Source: Chitinophaga sp. SYP-B3965 (GTDB taxonomy: Bacteria > Bacteroidota > Bacteroidia > Chitinophagales > Chitinophagaceae). Taken from it: a stretch of 64,000 nucleotides of DNA. The DNA is taken from NCBI RefSeq assembly GCF_009647655.1, contig NZ_WJFD01000001.1, forward strand, positions 372,001 through 436,000, in the 5' to 3' direction. Position numbers and translations under genes: made by a program. Under the pieces are notes generated by a model. The model saw only the letters and a list, made by a program, of their open reading frames with translations. It had not been told where the DNA came from and made no database searches. Shown here in pieces: positions 1 to 8,577 of this stretch (position 1 is its first letter; every line of letters begins with the position of its first letter).

Positions 1-2
1 AG

Positions 3-158
3 AAAGAACTGGTAGATGGTGGTAAGATGACGTACCAGCAATTCCATGATGCCATCATCCGGGAGAATGCCATGCCGGTGGAGATGGTGAGAGCGCTGTT
101 ATTGAAGCAGGCACCAAAGAAGGATTTTATTACGAACTGGAAGTTTTATAAGTTATAA
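3..158 (+). CDS. C-terminal end of a DUF885-like protein (partial)
   Basis: The frame is open from the window edge and ends at TAA 156-158, giving 51 residues. The fragment contains GKMTYQQFHDAIIRENAMP and ends NWKFYKL. An FHDAI-type segment followed by a proline-containing helix near the C-terminus resembles the end of Bacteroidota DUF885 proteins, which are putative secreted hydrolases or peptidases. This is recognition from memory on a short fragment, so the family is tentative. The gene is followed directly by a large terminator-like inverted repeat. Confidence 0.55.
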   Translation, partial: KELVDGGKMTYQQFHDAIIRENAMPVEMVRALLLKQAPKKDFITNWKFYKL

Positions 159-163
159 AAAGC

Positions 164-242
164 GCCTCCTCCCAAAAAAGGGGGCCGGAATTTTGCCGCG
201 CAGCAGAGGGCGGAGTTTTTTTCTTTTTTGGGAGGAGGAGGC
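164..242. terminator. Large inverted repeat, probable bidirectional terminator
   Basis: The left arm 164-180 (GCCTCCTCCCAAAAAAG) is matched by 223-242, which is its reverse complement with one extra GAG triplet. A second GC-rich motif (193-213) and a T-run lie inside. It sits between the plus-strand DUF885-like gene and the minus-strand gene ending at 432, so it can end transcription from both sides. Confidence 0.7.
193..213 (+). repeat. Dispersed 21-bp 3'-region motif, copy 1
   Basis: TTGCCGCGCAGCAGAGGGCG and one further G is the reverse complement, with one mismatch, of the motif found five times at 30856-31181 and three times at 35500-35708. As elsewhere, a T-tract follows the motif in its own reading direction (TTTTTTTCTTTTTT, about 216-229). 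Here it is in sense orientation just after a plus-strand stop codon. Confidence 0.75.
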
Positions 243-300
243 TTATTATATTATTCTAAAATATGTGACTCGTTATTTGCCTGGGCAGGGGTGGTATAAT

Positions 301-420
301 AGGGGATTAAGGCTGATGCAAGGCCATTGAAAGGCTGATAGAGGCTGTCACGAGGCCTTGCAAGGCCAATCCAAGGCCGATCCAAGGCCGCAAAAGGCCA
401 GTAAGGAAATTAAAAAAGGC
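301..420. repeat. Helically phased AGGC array
   Basis: AGGC starts at 310, 321, 332, 342, 353, 363, 374, 385 and 395, with AGG at 404 and AGGC again at 417. Spacings over the first nine copies are 11,11,10,11,10,11,11,10, a mean of 10.6 bp, which is one DNA helical turn. The flanks vary (CAAGGCCAAT, CCAAGGCCGA and similar). The array lies between the stop codon of the minus-strand gene at 432 and the inverted repeat at 164-242, so it is in that gene's presumed 3' untranslated region. Confidence 0.7.
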
Positions 421-431
421 TGGCGGTGATA

Positions 432-1331
432 TTATTTGCAAACACGCACCTCATCATTCGCCGGATAACTGAACTTATTTTCCAGGAACCATCTCGCCTT
501 ATATATCCTCAATCCTTTCTGACTAAACACCGGCTTCCCCTGTGCATCCAATACTTCATTAGACCACCAGGATTCATTAGGCTGCAGTACAATAGTAGGA
601 TAACCCGCAGGCCCCGATGACACGCTCTTTATTGAACGTTGAATTATATCCGCTTGTTTAAGCTGCTTGGTAGCAATATCAAATTTATATACACCACCAT
701 TATTCGTCAGCCACAAAGCATCTTCCCCATAAACAGGAAAAAGATCATGTGCCTCATGCCCTGGTAATTCAATGGAATCTTTCAAAACAAGGTCAGGCTG
801 ATCGCAGTTAAAATTATAAGTAAAGGATTTTAGCTTACTCAGGCCAGCAGACCATAATACCTGCCGTTTTTGATCCCACACCACATTATGCCCAAATTCA
901 ATGAACACTTTTTTGGTATATACATTCTCCGGAAAATGGAGCGTGTCTACCTTAAACAGCATCAGGAAATTACCTGTACTGGAGGCCGTAACAATATTCC
1001 CATCCGGCAGTAATTCAGCGGAGTGGGTATTACCGCCTGCATAAGCGTAGAATACCGTTTTCTTGTCCGCAATACGGATCAATGCCACGCCACCGCCGGA
1101 AGCCACGGTAAGGATATATTTGCCATTGTACACCAGTTTGGCATCACTTACACTGGAAAACCATTTTACATGTTCCGGTTTCACATTGGAAGCCGCAGGT
1201 TTCCAATCCCAAGTGATCTTTTGAGTATTTACATCAGCAATAGCTACGCGGTGTTCAGATTGTTCAGCAAGAATAATGCTGGTATCTGGTTGGGCAATTA
1301 TGCTGCCGATGATCATTAGTGCACTTATCAT
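432..1331 (-). CDS. Secreted beta-propeller-like protein (DUF6528-like)
   Basis: A 299-residue protein. The N-terminus is a short hydrophobic stretch ending in AQ (MISALMIIGSIIAQ), read as a signal peptide; no in-frame ATG lies upstream of 1331, although the open frame continues a little further. The body has recurring strands typical of propeller or PQQ-like folds (ILAEQSEHRVAIADV, HSAELLPDGNIVTASS, ALWLTNNGGVYKFD). It resembles Bacteroidota DUF6528 proteins, often found near carbohydrate genes. No catalytic residues can be named. It is transcribed alone, with a terminator at 1369-1388 separating it from the gene upstream. Confidence 0.6.
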   Translation of the reverse strand: MISALMIIGSIIAQPDTSIILAEQSEHRVAIADVNTQKITWDWKPAASNVKPEHVKWFSSVSDAKLVYNGKYILTVASGGGVALIRIADKKTVFYAYAGGNTHSAELLPDGNIVTASSTGNFLMLFKVDTLHFPENVYTKKVFIEFGHNVVWDQKRQVLWSAGLSKLKSFTYNFNCDQPDLVLKDSIELPGHEAHDLFPVYGEDALWLTNNGGVYKFDIATKQLKQADIIQRSIKSVSSGPAGYPTIVLQPNESWWSNEVLDAQGKPVFSQKGLRIYKARWFLENKFSYPANDEVRVCK

Positions 1332-1368
1332 GACGGCATAGGTACAAACTTTTTCTATGAAATAAAAG

Positions 1369-1388
1369 AACGGGGGAGGGCCCCCGTT
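1369..1388. terminator. Rho-independent terminator
   Basis: Perfect 8-bp arms AACGGGGG (1369-1376) and CCCCCGTT (1381-1388) with a 4-nt loop. The A-rich stretch at 1361-1370 becomes the T-tract on the minus strand. It terminates the minus-strand gene 1526-2083. Confidence 0.8.
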
Positions 1389-1399
1389 TTAAATCTTCG

Positions 1400-1533
1400 T
1401 TAATTCGCTTTTTTCAGATTTCTCCGTTAATTCGATCTCTTATCCCTCTCCAATTCTCCTGTTAGTTCGTTTTTTTTTTAGTTTTCTTCAATTCTGCCGA
1501 CCTTTCATCCCTCTTCAATCCTCCCTTAATTCG
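1400..1533 (-). repeat. Imperfect 62-64 bp tandem repeat overlapping a stop codon
   Basis: Read on the minus strand, CGAATTAA (1533-1526, including the TAA stop of the upstream gene), CGAACTAA (1469-1462) and CGAATTAA (1407-1400) begin successive similar purine-rich units, each with a GGAGRATTGRAGAGGGAT-like segment. A further CGAATTAA lies inside the second unit at 1434-1427. The repeats fill the 3' region between the stop codon and the terminator at 1369-1388. They look like decayed tandem copies of the gene's 3' end. Confidence 0.6.
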
Positions 1534-2083
1534 CTTTCTTAGCCTTCTTCAGTTCCTCAGCCAGTTTTGCATGTTCGCTCTCCAGCTTTTTCTGTTTCTT
1601 CGCATGTTCTTCAGCCGCCTTTTTGGCTTTCTCCAGTTCGGCTTCCTTCTCCTCAATCTCATCGTTGTAACTCGCAACGTCTGTCGCAAATTCATTCAGA
1701 AATTGCTTCATCTTTTCCATGGTAGCAGCGTCAGAACTGCTACTTACAAAGTTATCATACCCCTTTGCAGCAAGCAGTGATACGATAGCGCCTTTCTTTT
1801 TACTCTCTACTTTTACATAAACATCCAGCTTTTCAGATGAAACTTCCGGCCAGCTTACGCCTTTGTATGTTAAGAACCCCTGCTGCTTTCGCTGTTTACC
1901 TAATCCTTCCTTTTCTAATTTAATGGTTAACGCCTTCTCTACGATCTCTTCGGGATAATCATAAGTGGCAATAGCTGCGCTGTTTTCAGCTTTCATAATT
2001 TTGACGGCCCCTTCCGATGCATTTTGTGCTTTCAATAGCAAGGGAGATGCAATGATGGCCATTGCGGTTAGTGCTTTTTTCAT
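1526..2083 (-). CDS. Exported protein with C-terminal coiled coil
   Basis: 185 residues, not assigned to a named family. Residues 1-19 (MKKALTAMAIIASPLLLKA) form a signal peptide. The middle (about 20-130) is a small mixed domain with KIMKAENSAAIATYDYPEE and a YVKVESKKKGAIVSLL strand. From about residue 138 it is almost wholly charged helix (Glu, Lys, Ala heptads) to the terminal KKAKKAN, predicting a coiled coil about 45 residues long. It is probably periplasmic or attached to the outer membrane. It is monocistronic, with its own terminator. Confidence 0.7.
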   Translation of the reverse strand: MKKALTAMAIIASPLLLKAQNASEGAVKIMKAENSAAIATYDYPEEIVEKALTIKLEKEGLGKQRKQQGFLTYKGVSWPEVSSEKLDVYVKVESKKKGAIVSLLAAKGYDNFVSSSSDAATMEKMKQFLNEFATDVASYNDEIEEKEAELEKAKKAAEEHAKKQKKLESEHAKLAEELKKAKKAN

Positions 2084-2240
2084 GGGTTAATGCTTTTATT
2101 GCCCGGTATATTTCAACTTCCATACCAGTATTATAAAAACCATTAACATATACAAGTTTGATATAGTGCGTTATTTTCTATTATGTGTGAAAACAACAGT
2201 AATGACGCGGCATCCCGCTGAAAAAAGCACCTAAAAAAAT

Positions 2241-3929
2241 CTACCAGAATTTTGCATACAAAGCCGTGAGGATCACCAATGTTAACACAATCATTACAAT
2301 GGTAGCGGGCTTCAGTTTGAACATCGTCTTATCCAGTTCAAAAGCCTTCGGATTTACTTTTGGCCCGGCAAGGCTGAGCAGTACCATTACGATCATGGTG
2401 AATAAAAAGGAGAGTCCCATACAGATGAGGAAAGGGATCGTAAAGCCACCTTTCCCATCAGGATACGCGGTATAGAACCAGGTATTTATCCCAAATAACT
2501 TTATAGCAAAACTGTTGAAGAAAACAGAGAGCAGGAATCCCGTAAGTACACCCGCAATGGCAGCCGTCCCTGTTGTCCTCTTCCAGAACATACCCAGGAT
2601 GAACATCGCAAATACCCCCGGACTGATAAACCCGGTATATTTCTGGATAAAAGTAAACCCTCCTTCACCGCCAATACCCAGGAGATCTTCCCAGGTAAAG
2701 ATCACAGAAATGAGCATGGCCACAAAAATGGTAGCCCTGCCTATCCATACCAGTTTCTTTTCATCCGCTTCTTTATTGAAGTATTTTTTATAGATGTCCA
2801 GTGTGAAAATAGTAGAGATGCTATTGGCCTTACCTGCCAGTGAAGCCACAATAGCGGCCGTTAGCGCAGCAATGGATAATCCTTTCAGTCCATTGGGGAG
2901 AAAACCCAGGATGGCAGAATAAGCACCGTCTTTACTACCACCTTCCAGTTGCGGAAGGTGACCATTTTTGTATAACACATACGCTGCAATACCTGGCAGC
3001 ATTACGATAACCGGCATCATCAGTTTGAGGAAACCCGCAAAGAGGATCCCTGTGCGGGCTGTTTCCAGGTTAGCACCCAGTGCCCGTTGTGTGATGTATT
3101 GATTGCAACCCCAGTAGTTGAGGTTCACGATCCACTGGCCGGCAAAATACATGGCAATACCGGGAAGTACTACATACCTGTCAATCTCCAGCTGAGAAGA
3201 TTGCGCCGTAGGTTTCGGCAGGATCATTTTAAAATGTTCCGGTGCATCTTTCATCAGTACTTTAAAACCCGCGAGCGCATCACTGCCCAGGCCGAATTTT
3301 TCAGATACCATGGTGAGGGCAAGATAAGTAGTAGCGAGGCCACCAATGATCAGCACCGCCACCTGGATCACATCCGTATACCCGATCACTTTCATCCCAC
3401 CCAGGGTAATGATCAATGCAAAGATGGCCAGCCCCAGCATGATAACATGCAGGTACTCTCCGCCGGCAAGACCATTAATGGCCACTGCCCCGAGATAGAG
3501 GATAGAAGTAAGATTCACGAACACATAGAGGAACAACCAGAACACCGCCATGATCAGCGCTACCGTTTCATTATACCGCATCTTCAGGAATTGCGGCATC
3601 GTATAGATCTTGTTCTTCAGGTACACCGGAATGAACCACACCGCAATAATGATCAGTGCTATGGCAGCGATCCATTCATAAGCTGCCACTGCAATGCCTA
3701 CAAAGAACCCTTCGCCACTCATGCCAATGAACTGCTCCGCAGAAATATTGGAAGCAATGAGGGATGCGCCGATGGCCCACCAGGTAAGGGAACCCTCAGC
3801 GAGGAAGAAATCTGTTGTACTTGCGGTAGCCTTGCGTTTTCTGCGGTAGATCCAGTAACCAAAAGAAGAAACAAGCAGGAAATAGGCGATAAATACAAGA
3901 TAGTCTGATAATGCCAGGTTGTTGTTCAT
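2241..3929 (-). CDS. Sodium:solute symporter, probable L-arabinose importer
   Basis: A 562-residue integral membrane protein of the SSS (SGLT-like) family with about 14 hydrophobic segments. The early motif WWAIGASLIASNISAEQF and the segment NLNYWGCNQYITQRALGA are typical of sodium/sugar members. It is the last gene of the arabinose operon, 16 bp after araA. In Bacteroides a sodium/sugar symporter occupies the same place in the arabinose cluster and imports arabinose, so the substrate is inferred from context. Start ATG 3929 gives a normal N-terminal first helix (LSDYLVFIAYFLLVSSFGYW). Confidence 0.85.
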   Translation of the reverse strand: MNNNLALSDYLVFIAYFLLVSSFGYWIYRRKRKATASTTDFFLAEGSLTWWAIGASLIASNISAEQFIGMSGEGFFVGIAVAAYEWIAAIALIIIAVWFIPVYLKNKIYTMPQFLKMRYNETVALIMAVFWLFLYVFVNLTSILYLGAVAINGLAGGEYLHVIMLGLAIFALIITLGGMKVIGYTDVIQVAVLIIGGLATTYLALTMVSEKFGLGSDALAGFKVLMKDAPEHFKMILPKPTAQSSQLEIDRYVVLPGIAMYFAGQWIVNLNYWGCNQYITQRALGANLETARTGILFAGFLKLMMPVIVMLPGIAAYVLYKNGHLPQLEGGSKDGAYSAILGFLPNGLKGLSIAALTAAIVASLAGKANSISTIFTLDIYKKYFNKEADEKKLVWIGRATIFVAMLISVIFTWEDLLGIGGEGGFTFIQKYTGFISPGVFAMFILGMFWKRTTGTAAIAGVLTGFLLSVFFNSFAIKLFGINTWFYTAYPDGKGGFTIPFLICMGLSFLFTMIVMVLLSLAGPKVNPKAFELDKTMFKLKPATIVMIVLTLVILTALYAKFW

Positions 3930-3945
3930 AACGTGTAGCTGATTA

Positions 3946-5448
3946 TTATTTTGGGTTGATCATGTAAGACGTTTCATTCCATCGTAATTCATTTTTCAAT
4001 TGCCGGATCTGTGTGTTTTTATCTATCAGCACACATTCTATGTTGGCGATCTCTGCAAAATCTTCTAACTGCGCAGAAGATAAATTCTGACTGTAACAGG
4101 TATGATGCGCACCTCCGGCCAGTATCCATGCAGCGCAGCCTGTTTTCATATCCGGGTAAGGTTTCCAGAGTACCCTGGCCACCGGGAGTTTCGGCAAATT
4201 ATGCATGGGCTTAACGGCCATCACTTCATTAACGATCAGGCGGAAACGGTTGCCCATATCCACGATGGAAGCATTCAGCGCGGGACCTGCTGCTGCATTG
4301 AACACCAGCCGTACAGGATCTGATTTACCACCAATACCTAATGGATGTATCTCGCAGGAAGGCTGTCCGTCTGCAATAGATTCACAGATCTCCAGCATGT
4401 GTGAGCCTAACACCATGGAATTATCAGGATTGAAATGGTAGGTGTAATCTTCCATGAAGGAGTTGCCACCTGGCAGGCCGCTGCCCATTACTTTCATGGC
4501 GCGCACCAGTGCGGCGGTTTTCCAGTCTCCTTCTCCGGCAAAGCCATAACCCTTTGCCATGAGGCGTTGCGCGGCAATGCCCGGCAATTGCTGCATGCCG
4601 TGTAAGTCTTCAAACGTATCTGTAAAACCTTTAAAATTTCCATCTTCCAGGAAGGCCTGTAAGCCTAATTCAATACGAGCCGCTTCACGCAGTGCGGGAT
4701 GTTGTTCATTGCTTTTACGCAAAGAAGCAGCGAGTGCATAACGGTCTTCATATTCTTTTACCAGTACATCAATAGCATGATCACTAACGGTGCCGATCAC
4801 TTTGGTGAGGTCGCCAATGCCATGTGTATTTACGGAGTAGCCGAATTTATATTCTGCTTCTACTTTATCGCCATCTGTTACCGCTACAAAACGCATGTTA
4901 TCTCCGAAACGCACAAAACGTGCGCCCTGCCAATCATGCCAGCCGGCGGCCGTACGCGTCCATCCATTGATATCTGCTATCACTTCAGGATCTTCCCAAT
5001 GCCCTGCCACTACTTTTCTGTTCATGCGGAGGCGGCTCACCATGAAGCCAAATTCCCTGTCGCCATGCGCACTCTGGTTGAGGTTCATGAAGTCCATATC
5101 TATCGTGCTCCATGGGATATCCCTGTTGAATTGTGTGTGCAGGTGCAACAACGGTTTCTGCAATGCTTTCAATCCGCCGATCCACATCTTGGCAGGGGAG
5201 AAGGTATGCATCCACGCAATGAGCCCTATCACCTGCTTAGCCGCATTGGCTTCCATGATGAGGTGGTAGATCTCTTCCGGCGATTTCACGATCGGTTTCC
5301 AGATAATGGATACCGGTATTTGTGGTTGATTGTGCAGGGCTGCGGCAATTACCTTAGCGTGTTCCGCTACCTGCAAAAGTGTTTCTTCTCCATATAGGTG
5401 CTGGCTTCCAGTTACAAACCATACTTCCAGTTTCTTAAGTTCGCTCAT
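3946..5448 (-). CDS. araA: L-arabinose isomerase
   Basis: 500 residues, the same length as the Escherichia coli enzyme. It converts L-arabinose to L-ribulose in the cytoplasm with a divalent metal, normally Mn. The metal and catalytic residues are visible in conserved context: Glu306 (GEGDWK), Glu333 (FMEDYTYHF), His350 (SHMLE) and a histidine at 448/449 (AGGAHHT). It lies 9 bp after araD and 16 bp before the symporter, in one operon. No sign of truncation. Confidence 0.97.
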   Translation of the reverse strand: MSELKKLEVWFVTGSQHLYGEETLLQVAEHAKVIAAALHNQPQIPVSIIWKPIVKSPEEIYHLIMEANAAKQVIGLIAWMHTFSPAKMWIGGLKALQKPLLHLHTQFNRDIPWSTIDMDFMNLNQSAHGDREFGFMVSRLRMNRKVVAGHWEDPEVIADINGWTRTAAGWHDWQGARFVRFGDNMRFVAVTDGDKVEAEYKFGYSVNTHGIGDLTKVIGTVSDHAIDVLVKEYEDRYALAASLRKSNEQHPALREAARIELGLQAFLEDGNFKGFTDTFEDLHGMQQLPGIAAQRLMAKGYGFAGEGDWKTAALVRAMKVMGSGLPGGNSFMEDYTYHFNPDNSMVLGSHMLEICESIADGQPSCEIHPLGIGGKSDPVRLVFNAAAGPALNASIVDMGNRFRLIVNEVMAVKPMHNLPKLPVARVLWKPYPDMKTGCAAWILAGGAHHTCYSQNLSSAQLEDFAEIANIECVLIDKNTQIRQLKNELRWNETSYMINPK

Positions 5449-5457
5449 GTTTAAAGT

Positions 5458-6159
5458 TTATTGGCCGTAATAGGAATCCGGACCATGTTTTCGTTCGTAA
5501 TGTTTTTTGATCAGGGCATCTTTCAAACGCGGTGCATCTAAGCGGATCTGTTGCGTGAGGAATGCCATGTGCGCAATGTTTTCCAGTACCGCGCTGTTGT
5601 ATACTGCTTTCTCAGGTGTTTTTCCCCAGGTGAAGGGAGCATGATTCCCAACCAGTATCATTTCCACTTCTTCATAACTCATACCTCTTTCTTCCAATGC
5701 CTGCATGATCTGGAACCCGGTCTGGTATTCATAGTTGCCGGCTATCATGTCATCTGTCATGGGTGGGGCGCAGGGAATATCTACTGTGGTATGATCTGCA
5801 TGTGTGGTGCCATAAATGGGAATATCCTGTAAGGTTTGCGCCCATGCAGTTGCATAGAGTGAATGGGTATGCACAATGCCGCCGATGTTTTTCCAGTGTT
5901 TATATAATACAGCATGCGTGCGGGTATCAGAAGAAGGGCGCAGATCGCCTTCAATGGTGTTGCCGTCAAAGTCCACGATCACCATGCTCTCTACAGAAAG
6001 TTCCGCATAAGGCACACCGCTGGGTTTGATAGCAAACACCCCAAGGTCCTGGTCCGCAGCACTTACATTCCCGAAGGTAAAAAGCACCAGGTCCAATGCG
6101 GGTAATTGCATGTTGGCGGCATAGGCGGCTTCTTTCAGTTGCTGGTATTTACTTTTCAT
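5458..6159 (-). CDS. araD: L-ribulose-5-phosphate 4-epimerase
   Basis: 233 residues, class II aldolase/AraD fold. It turns L-ribulose-5-phosphate into D-xylulose-5-phosphate, which enters the pentose phosphate pathway. Zinc ligands are seen as His97 and His99 (GIVHTHSLYATAWAQ) and His173 (VGNHAPFTWG); Asp122 in TTHADHT matches the catalytic aspartate region. The ATG overlaps the araB stop codon by 4 bp (ATGA), indicating translational coupling. Confidence 0.96.
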   Translation of the reverse strand: MKSKYQQLKEAAYAANMQLPALDLVLFTFGNVSAADQDLGVFAIKPSGVPYAELSVESMVIVDFDGNTIEGDLRPSSDTRTHAVLYKHWKNIGGIVHTHSLYATAWAQTLQDIPIYGTTHADHTTVDIPCAPPMTDDMIAGNYEYQTGFQIMQALEERGMSYEEVEMILVGNHAPFTWGKTPEKAVYNSAVLENIAHMAFLTQQIRLDAPRLKDALIKKHYERKHGPDSYYGQ

Positions 6160-7787
6160 ACGGTTTGTTGTTCGATGAAATTCCCCAATTGTTGATATTG
6201 CCGGTAACGTTTTGCGTAGATAGCTGCATGTGCGGGATTGGGATAATAAGTTTTATCGAAACCCTGTCCCATTGCCTCCATGGCGTCTTCCACCTTATCG
6301 TAGATGCCAGCCACCGTAGCAGCAAACATGGCTGCACCTGCTGCGCAGGTTTGATCAGAACGATGAATGCGAAGCGGCATGTTCATGATGTCTGCCATGA
6401 TCTGCATAATGTGTGGTGATTTCTTTGCCACACCACCCATGCCTATCAGGCCTTTTACAGGAATGCCTTCTTCATTGAACCTGTCTACAATAGCTTTAGC
6501 GCCAAAGCAGGTGGATTCAATAATGGAACGGAATATTTGCGGCGCACTGCTGGCAAGGTCCAAACCAGTGATGGCGCCTTTGAGTAATTGATTGGCATCC
6601 GGTGTGCGCCTGCCATTCAGCCAATCCAATGCTACGCTGTTATGTTCTTCAGGTGGTATTAATGCTGCCTGTTTAGTGAGTTCCGGTATTAACTGATCAA
6701 TGATGTCCGTAGATTGTTTAAAGTGTGCTAATGGCCAGCTCAGCAGATCCCTGAACCATGCATAGGCATCGCCAAAAGAACTCTGACCTGCTTCCATGCC
6801 CATCATGCCGGGGATCACAGAACCTGGTACCTGGCCGCAAATACCTTTTACAAGTTTGCCTGTTACATCCTGCATGGGGGCTACCAGCATATCACAGGTA
6901 GAAGTACCCATCACTTTACTGAGATGATAAGGTTCTATCTGACCACCTACTGCTCCCATGTGTGCATCAAAAGCTCCGGTGCCTACCAACACATCCACAG
7001 AAAGGCCAAGTCTTTCAGCCCATTCAACAGAAAGATTTCCCGCTGCCTTATCCGCAGTATATGTTTCAGAGAACAGGCGGGAGGTATAACAATTCAGCAA
7101 CGGATCCAGTGAAGAAAAGAATTCATTCGGCGGCAGGCCATTATATTCTGCAGCCCACAATGCTTTATGTCCTGCACTGCAGGTACCGCGTTTCATTTGG
7201 GAAATATGTGTGCCGCCTGTGAGCAGGAAAGGTATCCAGTCGCAATGTTCCACCCAGGAATAACAGGCACAACGTACCTGTTCATCAGCGCGTAAAACAT
7301 GCAGGAGTTTTGCCCAGAACCATTCAGAGGAATAAATGCCGCCTACGAACTGCAGGTAGTTAACAGGAAACGTGGCTGCATGTGCATTGATCTGTGCCGC
7401 TTCTTTTGTAGCGGTATGATCTTTCCACAGTACAAACATGGCATTGGGATTCTGTTCAAATCCGGGGAGTAAAGCCAGGGGTGTACCACTTTCATTTACC
7501 GCTACCGGCGTAGATCCCGTAGTGTCTACAGAAATAGCACGCACGGAACCGGCAACAGTTGGCCCGGCTATTTTCAGACAGGCCCGGATGGTATTTTCAA
7601 GCCCTTCCTGGTAATCCAGTGGATGCTGCCGGAAACGGTTCTTCCCGGCATCACAATACAGTCCGTCTTTCCAGCGGGGATAATAAAATACAGCAGCTGC
7701 AACTTCTTCCCCGGTATGAGCATTTACAAGGATGGAGCGGACGGAATCTGTGCCATAATCTACCCCTATTACGTAGGATTCTTTCAT
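6156..7787 (-). CDS. araB: L-ribulokinase
   Basis: 543 residues, FGGY carbohydrate kinase family. It phosphorylates L-ribulose with ATP. The N-terminal phosphate-binding motif GVDYGTDSVRS is at residues 8-18. The mid-region GAFDAHMGAVGG and the late GLIGMGGVAKKSPHIMQIMAD are typical of AraB-type kinases. First gene after the regulator; the 79-bp gap upstream carries a TGTC/GACA inverted repeat that may be an operator. It overlaps araD by 4 bp. Confidence 0.96.
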   Translation of the reverse strand: MKESYVIGVDYGTDSVRSILVNAHTGEEVAAAVFYYPRWKDGLYCDAGKNRFRQHPLDYQEGLENTIRACLKIAGPTVAGSVRAISVDTTGSTPVAVNESGTPLALLPGFEQNPNAMFVLWKDHTATKEAAQINAHAATFPVNYLQFVGGIYSSEWFWAKLLHVLRADEQVRCACYSWVEHCDWIPFLLTGGTHISQMKRGTCSAGHKALWAAEYNGLPPNEFFSSLDPLLNCYTSRLFSETYTADKAAGNLSVEWAERLGLSVDVLVGTGAFDAHMGAVGGQIEPYHLSKVMGTSTCDMLVAPMQDVTGKLVKGICGQVPGSVIPGMMGMEAGQSSFGDAYAWFRDLLSWPLAHFKQSTDIIDQLIPELTKQAALIPPEEHNSVALDWLNGRRTPDANQLLKGAITGLDLASSAPQIFRSIIESTCFGAKAIVDRFNEEGIPVKGLIGMGGVAKKSPHIMQIMADIMNMPLRIHRSDQTCAAGAAMFAATVAGIYDKVEDAMEAMGQGFDKTYYPNPAHAAIYAKRYRQYQQLGNFIEQQTV

Positions 7788-7800
7788 GTGGAATTATTAT

Positions 7801-7813
7801 TGTCAATGCGACA
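7801..7813. promoter_or_regulatory. Inverted repeat upstream of araB, candidate AraR site
   Basis: TGTCAATGCGACA is a perfect 4-bp inverted repeat (TGTC/GACA) around a 5-bp centre, 14 bp upstream of the araB ATG in the gap between araR and araB. It is a candidate operator for an internal promoter. The true AraR consensus was not checked, so this is tentative. Confidence 0.3.
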
Positions 7814-7866
7814 CTTAAGTAAAGTAGCAAAAAAATTCCCATCTTTCCCACTATCTGGAAAAAAAA

Positions 7867-8577
7867 TTAGTTAAGGTTGTTTGGGTTGGGAATAAAATTC
7901 AGGAAGGCATTGAACTTGGTCTGATACTTCCGCTTATCTAGTTTATAGTAAAAGGCGCCTCTTTTGGAACTCAGGCGCTCTTTGTCCTTCTGTTTGATTA
8001 ATAGTCCGGTTGACAATACTTTGCGCGAGAAGTTCCGTTTGTCCATCAGGGAGCCATAGATCCCTTCATATAGGCTTTGTAGTTGGGGGAGGGTGAATTT
8101 CTCCGGCAGCATTTCAAATACGATGGGGTGGAAGGCGGCTTTATACCGCAGTTTTTCTTTGGCCATTTCCACCATATCCCGGTGATCGAAGATCAGGGAA
8201 GGGATCTTTTTCAGTGGGAACCATTCAGAATGGAAATCGTTATTGATCTGCTTTTTATATTCATTGATATCTATCAGGCTGGTATATACAACAGATACCG
8301 TCCTTTCAATAGGGTCCCGGTCTATTTCCCCGAAAGCATGCAGTTGTTCCATGTACACATCCTTCAGGCCGGTGAGCTCATGCAGGATGCGGGCAGCAGC
8401 ATTATCCAATGTTTCCCTCGGCTGCACAAAACCGCCCATCAGGCTCCAGCGGCCCTGTTCCGGTTCAAATCCTCTTTTAATCAGTAACAGTTTCAGTTCT
8501 GTTCCATCAAACCCAAAAATGATGCAATCAACGGCTAACAGCATTCTGTTCTTTCCTGAATAATGCGCTATTTTCAC
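7867..8577 (-). CDS. araR: Nudix-fold arabinose regulator AraR
   Basis: 236 residues. An N-terminal Nudix-like domain (about 10-150) precedes a C-terminal winged helix (about 155-225, with LPQLQSLYEGIYGSLMDKRN). The Nudix box is degenerate: G49-x5-E55-x7-R63 is kept, but the positions normally glutamate in REUxEExGU are Ile64 and Leu68, leaving only Glu67. That fits a sensor that binds rather than hydrolyses its ligand, as in NrtR/AraR-type regulators of Bacteroidota, where L-arabinose is the effector. Its ATG overlaps the GH127 stop codon by 4 bp and araB follows, so it probably regulates its own operon. Confidence 0.88.
   Translation of the reverse strand: MKIAHYSGKNRMLLAVDCIIFGFDGTELKLLLIKRGFEPEQGRWSLMGGFVQPRETLDNAAARILHELTGLKDVYMEQLHAFGEIDRDPIERTVSVVYTSLIDINEYKKQINNDFHSEWFPLKKIPSLIFDHRDMVEMAKEKLRYKAAFHPIVFEMLPEKFTLPQLQSLYEGIYGSLMDKRNFSRKVLSTGLLIKQKDKERLSSKRGAFYYKLDKRKYQTKFNAFLNFIPNPNNLN

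Noticed and set aside
3087-3908. Plus-strand open frame of 273 residues
   Set aside because: It is antisense to the symporter gene and gives a His/Arg-rich, non-protein-like sequence.
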